Source of the DNA: Enoplosus armatus
Lineage: Eukaryota; Chordata; Actinopteri; Centrarchiformes; Enoplosidae
DNA length: 64,000 nt
Direction: 5' to 3'
Assembly (NCBI RefSeq): GCF_043641665.1
Contig: NC_092189.1
Coordinates: forward strand, 8,387,333 to 8,451,332
Position numbers and translations under genes: made by a program. Each line of letters opens with the position of its first letter. The first letter of the stretch is position 1. The notes under the pieces are model-generated. The model saw only the letters and a program-made list of their open reading frames with translations, made no database searches and was not told the DNA's origin. Below are positions 55,401-64,000 of the stretch, one piece after another.

Positions 55401-58400
55401 GCCACATTCTAAATCACTCACTAAAAACTACAAAACCCTGGAGACGCCGTGGCTTACCACAGGACCAGGTTGTGTGAGAGATGGGGAGCTAATGCACTCA
55501 AGGGCGTCGAGGGAGCCGCAGAGTATGGCAGCACAAGTGCTGGAGTCAACAAGCTCAGATGTCCTTTTTCTGGCTAAGAGAGCGGGAGAATAGCAGAACA
55601 AGAGCTAGCCAGAGGGAGACAGAGAGAGAGAGAGGAGTTTTTTTGCACCAGCAGCCTTCCTGCATCCAACACAGGACACACAAGGTCATCTCAACAGTCA
55701 CACTGCAGCAAAACACCACCGGGTCACCTGAATATATAAAGAGAGCCCTATCATTACAACTGCTTTGATAGCAAGGAAACAAAAAAGGGTTGATATCTGC
55801 AAAAAGAAAATCACTTCTTCTGCATCAGCTCCTGTATGCTACAATTTACATTCATTTCTACATTAGAACGCAGTTGAATGTCAGCCAGCTATTTCCCTGA
55901 GCACGCCTGCTATCATGCTGTCAAAAACTGAGAAAGATAGCAGCAGGGGCAGAATTGACCCACAAAAAGACAGATGTATGCTAGGAGAGTTTCCTGTAAT
56001 TCCCACCCAACAGCTAGAGCCTGTGCACAGTTCTCATCTCCGGCTCCCTGAATGTGAGAGTGCTAATTTTCAGCCCCCCGCTGCCTTCCGTTGTTTATGT
56101 CCCACAGCCGTCCATACATTGTGCTGGTGGCGAGCCTCTGCACGAGCAGGTCGGCCATTACAGCTGGCAAAAGTGGACTCAAGTGGGAAGTGGCACTTGT
56201 GGCTGTGGGTGGTGTCAGACGAAGAGGAACAGCTTGGAGAGAGAAAGAGAGGTGCGGAGAGAAAGAGAGCACGGGGGTTGCTGGGAAAAGATTGGGGCAG
56301 GCTCTCCTTTTAATTTACTAATTAACCATGCAAATGAAATCTTAACAGGCTACTCAGAGGCAGTCCTCGGGGGAGGGAGGAAGGCATTAGTGCTTGATTA
56401 CACTCTGTCCATGTTGAGAGCAAAATAGAGAAGTGAAATATGCTGTTGAACAAAGTGATGGGAAACTTCTTGGCCCACGGCAGCTGAGCAGAACCACTGA
56501 CAGAACGAAAGGAATGAAGCATCTCTGAAGGCATGCACACAAAAACACACTGAGAGATTGTACTGTATACCGCAATTAACCTGGACATATGCATCGTTGC
56601 AATAGACTCAGGGGGCAACATCAGCTCCACAAATCACACACCCTTGAACTGCACATGGTGTAATCAGGCCTGCAATATTGTTCAATTTACCATGGCTATG
56701 CCTAACTCCTACATGTCTGTGCTGATTTCTACTAACCTTCCAATGTGACAGACAGCGCTATTACACATAATAGTCTGCCTATCATTCAGCTGATCCGAAA
56801 CCGCTCAATCCAATCTTGGGCTGAGAAGCTGCCTGCCAAACAGAAAAACAGGCAGCCCTAGATTTGTCACAATTTACCTTGAAGACGTCCTGTGTGTCGT
56901 CCATGCAGTAAACCCTGATGTTGTACTCCAGCGTGGAGCAGTACGCGTCAGAGAAGAGCACCAGCCTCAGGCGCTTGGCAGCGCCCATGTGCAGGGACTC
57001 TCCAACCAGGGCGAGGGTGCCCAGCTGCTCCGAGAAAAGCCGGCACGTCTCGGCCTCGAGCTGGCAGTAATAGGGCTCCGACACCAGCTCCTCCCCCATC
57101 AGCAGGACGTCCTGGAGGCGGCAAGGTGGAGAGAAAAAAACAAGGCGTGAATGGAAGGTCAAGCACCCAATTTATGTGGGAGGGAAGGGTAATGTGTTTG
57201 CCTGGGTACCTGATGTGTGTTTGTAAAGGGGTTGTTAGGAAAGTAGTTTGGAGCAGTAGCAAGGCCCCAAACTCAGTCCCTCCTGCAGTGTGACAAAGCA
57301 GCATCTGAGCTAAAGGTCTTTAAGGTAATGATACATAAGTATCTGGGTAAAAAAGGAATACTTTGTTCTTGCTTCAGATTCCCTTTTCACTGCAGTACAC
57401 TTACTCCATAATGACAAAAAGACACACATTCCCTCATACAAAGACACATCCTATAGAACACCATCAATTTACTTAATAATGCATGAACGAGGTACTCAAT
57501 TGACATGAAAGGAGACTCGAATAGATTCCTGGCAAGAATAGATGGTTCTGGAGAAAGGAAAGAGTGCGGAGGTGCAGTAAATATCCGATTATTGGGATTT
57601 CCGGAAATTCCTTCAGCCTTTGAGATTTGTTAAGAAAGGTGAAAACAACTTGCCAATTTATCTGCAAAACAACTCTCGTGCCTGATGGTGAGGAGTATTT
57701 AAAAACAATGCCAACAGACAGAGCAACAATTAATTGGTACTTTAGTTTGCCAAAAAAAAGGCAGATTTAAACATTGAATTTTTCTTGCTTTGTTACAGAA
57801 CTGAAGCTCTGTATCACAACTGCATCTCTAATAAAGATGACAGACTTGTGAAAACATCCTATCCCATCACAGTATGGGTTAGTTTTATGAGATAATTCCA
57901 CTGCTCTCCGGGCTAATTTGATGGGGACAAATTGGACCCAAGGTGACAACATTTTCTCTAAAATCCCATCATGCCAGTTGACTGACTCCTCTCATTAGCC
58001 AATCAAGCTGAAGAGAGCATTCTGCCTGCCAAATGCCCAGCAAGCCCCTCTAGGATCGATTCAAACCAGACACCATCTACATCAATAGAATTAGTATTGA
58101 CACAATTCATTTGCAATGCAACCACAATGGAGTCTCACTTTTTCATCATCTTAATATTTCTTCGAAGTGGAGCAGTGGCTCAATTACGCCACTGAGTGCT
58201 CACTCTACGGGCAATTCATTTCTCTTACTCCTCCTGCTTCTGTATGTTCACCATCTCTTTATGTCTTTCTCTTGTTTCCTGAGCCACATTTCCAATCTCC
58301 CACTCTTTCTAATCATTCCTCTACATTACCTGCCTGTCCACTTTGCCTTTCCCACTTTGTCCGCTTTCTTTCATTCTCTTCACACTCTCTGTGGCTGTTT

Positions 58401-61400
58401 CCACTTTCATCCTCTCGTCCACCTGGCACTTTTTCCTTTGGTGGCCACGCAGTCAGGCCGTTGGGCTATATTTGGTCCGGCCGATGATTAAAAGTGCTGG
58501 TCTAACCTCTGCCTCAGACAGGCCAATCCATCCCACAGACACCCCACCGCCGCCACACACGGGGAGGCTGAATAATTTATGCACAATATCGAACATGAAA
58601 GAAGACCTACTAACACTCCAAAGCCCACCAGCACCCTTTCCAATCTCTGTGGATTGTTGAGATGGGTTTACTGCCTCAAACCGTTGTTTGCGTGGGTGTG
58701 TGTGCATGTGTGTGTGCTGACACCAAACGATCTTCTCAACTCTATCCTATTGGAGTCTGGCAGTTCTGGTTACTTTCAAATTTCATGGGTAGAAAAATGG
58801 GGAGGGAGCTCTGTAATTGGAAGCAGCAGTCAAAAATGGCCAAGGAGCACTCAGAAGAGTACTTTGAGGATCAGTAATTTGCTTAGAGAATTTCTGTTTT
58901 GAGACACATGTTGCCTAGCAACCCTTGAGCTGGAGAGAGCCGGTGCGTCCAGGCTTTTGTTCCAGCCCAATGAGAAAACACCTGATGGTCAATATAATTT
59001 AAACCCTATGGAGTGGTTGAGTGCTGGGACAGAACTAGCTCTGCCGTACAGCATTGAGTGCTTTCCCGTGTGAGTTTCAAGTCTGCTGCTGACCAAGTTT
59101 ATACTTTTTCAAGGGAAGCTCTCAGTGAGTTCAGTAAGACTTTACAAATTCACTGGGTGGCAACTTTGTCTTTCTACGGAGGATTTGCGCTGGAGTTATA
59201 GTGCTGTCTCACCTCCCAAGCGCCCTCATAGTTCTGCTTCTTGAGGCGGACGGCCCAGTTATCGAGGCATGCGTCAGAGCAGTGGTCCATGCTGAGGATA
59301 ACTGGTCGGCTCAGGACCACCCCCGGAGGGCCACAACTCACAACGGGGCTGAGCAGGGTCTGGCAGCCAGCCAGGGGTAACCTACACCATGGAGAGGAGA
59401 GGGAGAGAGAGGGGAATGAATCGAGATGAAGTTATTAGTGAGAATTTACAGGTCTCTTGTAAGCCGGGTATGATACTGTCACCTCTGCAAATTATCTAGC
59501 AGCTGTAACAGAGAATAATGAAAGCCTGCTGGATTCACTGACTAGCTGGACCAAGTTGTGATTGCTGAGTAATAGCATTACACTATCACAGCATGCTACA
59601 ATGACTGAGCCTTCTGAGACTGAAGGCAACAAGCCAGATAAACAGTGCTTTCCAAACAATTCATTTAACTTAAATAGTGCACATCCTGGTGGAAGGCTAC
59701 GTTATTTATTTACATCCCTCCTCCACAGTACTGGCACAGCCTCTTAAGCCTTTCCTAATGGAACAGTAGAGCATCAAAACAAACAGCCTAGTGGCATCCA
59801 GGGAAGACTGCCAGTTAGACAGTGTTAAAGAGACCCACCTTAAATCTTCCTTCCTCTGAACAGTGAGATAAATCTCATAGATCTTTCCTCTGGGGATGGC
59901 CTCGGGAGGAATGAGCAGACTGATTCCTAATGCAAATAACAACAAAGGGAGAGAAGGGGGGGTAAGGAGGAGGGGGGACAGGCTCATTTGTTCTGACTGA
60001 ACAGCGCTTTTGTCATCTCACAAAAGGAAGCCGGCCCACTCAACAAAACTATATAGCTGCAAAAACAAAAAACAAATCTATTCTGAAGGTCAGAGGCAGC
60101 CTCCGTCAGGTACAGTAGATGCAAATCTCTGCATCGGCAGCCAAGGCGGCATGCGTCCCCACGGTCAACAATTAGCTGAGACAAAAGCGCACACTGCATC
60201 GCAGTTTAAATGTCCTCCGTCTGCCACCAAGTAGATAATTGAGACCATGAAACAGACTACTCCAGGAAAATTACACTCCCCCAGGAGAGTGCAGGAATGC
60301 ACCTTGGAGAATAGAGAGAGCTATTGAGGTAGTTTGAGTGTGGTGGCATTTGTGTTGCGGTTCTCATGCCAAAATCATCCTCTTAGAATCCTATTTAAAA
60401 TGTAGTACAAACAGTGACTATGTGACACTATCCTTAATAGTCTCTGGATTGTAAACTGGGTCTGTTCACCATAAAAACATCTGTTTGAATAAGGCGAAGG
60501 TTCCTGAATGCTCACAGCCTTGTCTGAATCTATAAACCATGAAACTCTGCTAAATGACAGTATATGTCCTCCAAGTGGATGCATGCGAGTACTGATTTTT
60601 TCCTTCGGTGTCCCAATGAGAAGATAGGTGCCAATGTGTGGTATAGTCTACATGGCTTTGAGTTAATCCGAGTGCAGAGGAGAGACGGAGAAAAGATACA
60701 GAGAGAGAGTGTGATGGCAAGGAAAACACAGGAAAAAAAGACCTTTTTCTCCCACAAGATACTGGTATACTGGCACTGTCATCGGCTAATCTGGACAGCC
60801 TACAATGAGCCAAGTGAAAACACTGTCTTCCAGTATAATTATATAAGCTCTGTACTCAGCTAATGTGAAGAGGGGAAGCAAAATAGGAGACTAATGATGG
60901 TGGGCTTTTTATATCTTTTATCAGACTAATCTTTAATGGACTATCTCTATTCTTCTGTCCACGCTCATAGCACACAACTGACACTTGTGGACATCAGCTA
61001 CAAATTCAACCAGCTCTGTCACGAGGGAGGGGTCTAATTGGAATAATTTGTTCTAGGTTTTATTCCAGGAATCTTTCAGAGTTAAATGTATTTGGCGCAC
61101 ACTCCTCATTTTATAACCAGTCATCTCATCCCTGCACTGAATCCATTTCAGCTATTCATGCTGTGCAGTGTAGATGCAGGTTGATGACAAAACATTTTAC
61201 TCCATTGTGCAGTTTAGATACAGTAAAGGCAAATATCTTGCTTTTTTTGTATGATTTAATCCTTGGATTACTCACTTTTTATATAAACAAGTGAACCTTT
61301 CACACACAATCCACCTTAATCACGTAGCTAAAACAAGCCCTTCATGCGTTTATGGTGTCTCATCTTGTTCCTTATAACTGGTATAAACTCATTTGTAGCA

Positions 61401-63824
61401 CAGACAGAAATACAGCCTGTGCTCTAAGCTGTTTTGTATGAAGCGCTGAAACACTGTGTGTTATCCCAATACAAACCTATTAGGAAACCCACGCGCATGA
61501 GATTTAAAGGCTGAATGGTCTGGGTCGGTTTCAATGAGACACTGAGACGTTTATGGGACTCAGCTGTTACTGATAAATTCTCCTTGTTAATGTCCAGTCA
61601 GAGGCATCGTGGCATTAAAGCAGGTGTAATAAAGTTTCTGTAAATGTTCTTTTTTATGTAAAAGCAAAGACAATGTATGTAATGTGCAATACAAATAAAA
61701 ACTGATTTGTTCCCACCGTATTTCTACATTTAGTAGCAGATGTTACATTGTTTAGATGGAACTTTTCTGTTTGTTTGAAGTAGAGCAGCAAACAGAACAT
61801 CCTACAGAGGATTACTGAAATCTCTCCGTCCTTACACAACAGACGTACAACGTGTGTCTACTGAAACAATACCTGCATAAAAAACACTCTGCTTTTACTG
61901 TCCAACTTTGTATCATAAGAATTTTTACTCATTGCCTTCTCATTTTAGGAGTTTCCATAAATTTCATTTACAAATTACAGCAGGAAGCAGTAAACTGGTC
62001 CAGACCTATAAATTATACATTGTAGCCCTTTAGTTTTGGTTTGTTTCCTGTTCACACCGGAGGTAAACAACTGCAACTTACGCTTTACTTTTGTTTTTTG
62101 TTTGGTCTTCTCTAGTGTCACAAAGAACTAACCCAAAATGTTGTCATCACGTTAGTCATCATCACTGTGCATTTTAGCTGTTTTACATTGAAAAGAAGTG
62201 AAATGTAGAAACCACACAGTATATATCGTAATCACTATTTATGACATACATGTGCGATTTGCAGTATTGACGAACAATGCTCATAATCTATTATCTCACA
62301 TCATACTACACATAAGGTGCATTAATGTGCTGCATGACTGGCTATCATTTGATTTCCCCACATGGGTCCTCTATGATGACATCACAAAAACTGTCCAATG
62401 AATGAGTTACCTGTCTCTCTACCAGCTTTTTGTTTGTTTATAAAAAGTCAGTGACAATGTAAACTGGACCAAAACTAAAAGGCAACAATTTATTTTCTAT
62501 TTTTCTTGGTTCAAACCAATTGAATGTGTGTGAAAGGCCCCTTAGAAACCTACATGAACGTAAACAAAGAACCCACCTGTGTTGGGGATCGTCAGCCTCC
62601 CTCCCAGGAAGTTGAAGGTCCCATAGGAGGTGTTAGCTACATCACGGGTCAGTGTTTTAAAATAGCTCTGAGTGGACAGCCTGCTCACAAACTCAGAAGG
62701 GTCTGAGTTTAGCTTGCCATTGTGCAGAGTGTGTGAGCCGTTGGGAAGCGGGTCCAGCAGAGGCCCATTGGTCATTGAGAACTTCCCAGTGGCATCGTGG
62801 CGAGAGCGTAGCGTGCCTTGGTAACTGGTGGTGGTGGTGGTTAGATCGGGCTGGATGGTGAGCAAATGGGAATTTTCTGTTTGAATAATAAAAAAGAAAA
62901 CGTGTGAGTCTCCAATGAGTGGCAGGCGGGGTGGTTTCATACATCACAGAGACAGACCTCACACTCTCTAAAGCTGTCGCGACACACACAGAAAACTGAA
63001 ACTAACAGGAAAAGACACATGGTGCAGAAAACAGAAGACTCGCACACACTCTTGACAATACACAAACACAAATTCCACCCAAAGCCAGTCTATTTCCCTC
63101 CCCTCTCTCTATCTCTGTCTGTCTCTTTAGCAACCACACAATCAATTCAGAACAGAACTCAGATACAGCTTAGCACCCAGAATGTATAAAAGGCTTTTTT
63201 CACGGTGAATCACAGGCGCTGCAACCCAGTTCCCCATCTCCATCCAACTCAGACAGTTGTATTTCTATTACTTGCTGGTAAACCTCAGAGGCTCCATACA
63301 GGCAGTAAACAGAGTGGGTGCATTTCCTGACAATGAGGTGGTGGCGAAACATAATGTCTCAGGCAGGCAAATAAACAGCTCGTGCACCATATACACACAC
63401 ACACACACACACACACAACATAATACATCTTGCTTAGACTACAAACCACTGTGAACACATTTGCACCACCTCCACAACCACAAACAAACACAGGATCAGT
63501 GCTACATGTAGATGAGTGCTGCGCGGTCATGGTGGGCAGACGGACGGGCCGACGGACGCACAGAGGAGGGTATAACAAAGAACAGTGTCCTACTGCTGTG
63601 GGGGGGAGGCCTGCGTGGCCGCGGTGCCCACACACCTGGCTTGCTGGGCTTGATGCCCATGGGCTGGAAGCCAGTGGTGAGGATGGAGGAGTCCGCCACG
63701 TCGGCATCCAGGCCCTCCTTCTTGCGCCGGTAGACCAGGACCACCACGATGAGCAGCAGAGTCAGACACAGAGCCACTGCCACCATGCCCACGTAGAGTG
63801 CCACGTCCTCAGCCCCGCTTACGG
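44577..63824 (-). CDS. unc5a: unc5a gene, 3' part: netrin receptor UNC5A (transmembrane and cytoplasmic region)
   Basis: Nine minus-strand exons chain in phase to 545 residues plus stop. The 5' exons (signal peptide, Ig and thrombospondin repeats) lie beyond the window. The product is UNC5A, a repulsive netrin-1 receptor of neurons and a dependence receptor (family knowledge). Order seen: membrane helix [20 protein letters not shown]; basic stop-transfer YRRKKEG; juxtamembrane [22 protein letters not shown]5 domain ([16 protein letters not shown], then [20 protein letters not shown]); UPA domain (PYYCQLEAE..., [30 protein letters not shown]); and death domain ([13 protein letters not shown]...[10 protein letters not shown], then [20 protein letters not shown]), ending SDGEC. 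Paralog choice rests on the transmembrane and juxtamembrane match to human UNC5A as recalled and on linkage to PDLIM7. Confidence 0.93.
44743..46909 (-). other. unc5a: Last unc5a intron
   Basis: 2.2-kb intron. Contains a G17 run (45455-45471) on the plus strand and an A-run at about 45876-45888. No exon recognised. Confidence 0.75.
45455..45471 (+). repeat. G17 homopolymer in a G-rich stretch
   Basis: GGGTGGGA precedes seventeen G residues (45447-45471). Located in the last unc5a intron, on the strand opposite to its RNA. Confidence 0.9.
46910..47088 (-). CDS. unc5a: unc5a exon: death domain start
   Basis: 179 nt. Encodes [34 protein letters not shown] and [13 protein letters not shown]. 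Acceptor TTACCAG, donor GAG AG|GTAAAT. Confidence 0.95.
47238..47402 (-). CDS. unc5a: unc5a exon: UPA C-terminal part
   Basis: 55 codons, [35 protein letters not shown] and SLDFNIAK. Phase 0 at both ends; donor AAG|GTGACG. Confidence 0.95.
47403..49190 (-). other. unc5a: unc5a intron
   Basis: 1.8-kb intron. Short (CA)n at about 48670-48691 and A-runs at 48003-48022. Nothing coding recognised. Confidence 0.75.
49191..49340 (-). CDS. unc5a: unc5a exon: UPA
   Basis: 50 codons, [20 protein letters not shown], then [20 protein letters not shown] and KLLAGYQ. Phase 0 at both ends. Confidence 0.95.
49349..49425 (-). repeat. (CT)n tract upstream of a unc5a 3' splice site
   Basis: On the minus strand, about 70 bases of CT repeat with occasional GTCT run to CTTTCATCAG, the acceptor of the next exon, so the microsatellite serves as the polypyrimidine tract. 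Confidence 0.9.
53628..53995. repeat. Interspersed repeat, abundant perciform family
   Basis: Phrases such as 'tttgagctaaatgctaacatg', 'tatttggtcataaaccaaag' and 'accaaatttcatgcaatccat', ending 'ggaccgacctacactgccatc', are those of a repeat common in perciform fish (from memory). Class is uncertain; no coding capacity. Confidence 0.65.
56878..57111 (-). CDS. unc5a: unc5a exon: ZU5/UPA junction
   Basis: 78 codons in phase 0 at both ends. Encodes [31 protein letters not shown] and [18 protein letters not shown]. Acceptor CGCCTCCAG, donor AAG|GTAAAT. Confidence 0.95.
57112..59212 (-). other. unc5a: unc5a intron
   Basis: 2.1-kb intron. Plus-strand pyrimidine-rich segment at about 58200-58440; no exon recognised. 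Confidence 0.75.
59213..59381 (-). CDS. unc5a: unc5a exon: ZU5 C-terminal half
   Basis: 169 nt. Encodes [34 protein letters not shown] and [15 protein letters not shown]. Acceptor GTGTAG, donor GGGAG|GTGAG. Confidence 0.95.
59382..59838 (-). other. unc5a: unc5a intron
   Basis: 457-bp intron with no recognised feature. Confidence 0.8.
59839..59926 (-). CDS. unc5a: unc5a exon: ZU5
   Basis: 88 nt completing Gly, then [20 protein letters not shown] and TVQRKEDL. Of two possible AGs, the acceptor GCATTAG|GAATCAG was chosen because it restores the Gly-Ile junction. Confidence 0.94.
59927..62576 (-). other. unc5a: unc5a intron within ZU5
   Basis: 2.65-kb intron, nothing recognised. Confidence 0.75.
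62577..62876 (-). CDS. unc5a: unc5a exon: linker and ZU5 start
   Basis: 300 nt. Encodes [20 protein letters not shown] through [14 protein letters not shown] to [16 protein letters not shown]. Acceptor CAAACAG, donor ACAG|GTGGGT. Confidence 0.95.
62877..63635 (-). other. unc5a: unc5a intron after the transmembrane exon
   Basis: 759-bp intron. Contains a (CA)n tract at about 63392-63416. Confidence 0.85.
63392..63416. repeat. (CA)n microsatellite
   Basis: About twelve CA units in a unc5a intron. Confidence 0.9.
63636..63824 (-). CDS. unc5a: unc5a transmembrane exon
   Basis: 189 nt from acceptor ATTGCAG to donor CCAG|GTGTGT. Encodes VSGAEDV, the membrane helix, [16 protein letters not shown] and GIKPSKP. 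Enters with one base carried from an exon outside the window. DVAD fits a DxxD caspase-type motif. Confidence 0.94.
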
Positions 63825-64000
63825 CTGCAATGGGAGGACAGAACAGAACAGAAAAGAAATGATTAATCATGACTGAAGAACTCCCTCAGGTGTTGAATGA
63901 CAATACCCACATGTGCTGCTGCAACATCTTTTATTATCTTCTGTGCAAAGGTCTCGCTTGAGGATCTGTTTAATAGCATGAAATCAGTTACACACTCCCT
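63825..64000 (-). other. unc5a: Start of unc5a intron upstream of the transmembrane exon
   Basis: Intronic up to the window edge. No ectodomain exon visible. Confidence 0.7.

Larger units (their letters stand above)
49341..56877 (-). other. unc5a: Large unc5a intron in the UPA region
   Basis: 7.5-kb intron. Contains an interspersed fish repeat (53628-53995), a GATGAT-rich stretch (53580-53615) and, at its 3' end, a (CT)n tract. No additional exon recognised. Confidence 0.65.

Noticed and set aside
56063..56630. Overlapping open frames on both strands in the large unc5a intron
   Set aside because: No similarity to UNC5 or other families recognised, no phase-compatible splice sites, atypical composition.
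63430..63876. 148-codon plus-strand frame
   Set aside because: Antisense shadow of the unc5a transmembrane exon, which has conserved protein sequence and splice sites on the minus strand.

Overview
The window is vertebrate nuclear DNA, almost certainly from a ray-finned fish of the percomorph type. Genes are split into short exons with GT-AG introns and long non-coding introns, dinucleotide microsatellites are abundant, and several interspersed repeats look like families common in perciform genomes. There are no operons, CRISPR arrays or prokaryotic systems. Four protein-coding genes account for the window, and most other open reading frames lie in introns, UTRs or simple repeats. I did not find a previously undescribed system; the best leads concern splicing and RNA structure.

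Layout: (1) higd2a (+, 1172-2470), two coding exons, a HIG1-domain inner mitochondrial membrane protein. (2) cltb (-, 7459-4369), five coding exons, clathrin light chain b, tail-to-tail with higd2a. (3) A 1.7 kb intergenic interval that separates cltb from pdlim7 head-to-head, with an (AAT)n tract and a fish repeat. (4) pdlim7/enigma (+, 9162-39145), fourteen coding exons for the long form (PDZ plus three LIM domains, 512 codons before the stop) and an alternative terminal exon at 31223-31319 that makes a LIM-less 277-residue form. (5) A convergent interval, mostly probable unc5a 3' UTR. (6) unc5a (-, 63824-44577), the nine 3' coding exons of a netrin receptor (transmembrane segment, ZU5, UPA and death domains). 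Its ectodomain exons lie beyond base 64000.

The neighbours are not a pathway. Their grouping is positional: from memory, HIGD2A, CLTB, PDLIM7 and UNC5A all lie on human 5q35, so the window appears to keep an ancient vertebrate linkage. All exon junctions below were chained by hand, keep reading phase and give multiples of three. One junction, cltb intron 1, needs a GC donor.

The observations most worth checking are: a pure (TG)54 tract that runs directly into the 3' splice site of the pdlim7 LIM1 exon; a symmetric 42-nt Tyr/Asp-rich cassette exon in pdlim7; an in-frame upstream start that adds ten residues before the PDZ domain; a strong hairpin in the pdlim7 3' UTR; a cluster of the palindrome TAACGTTA in cltb intron 1; the GC-AG intron in cltb; and several inverted-repeat elements in pdlim7 introns.
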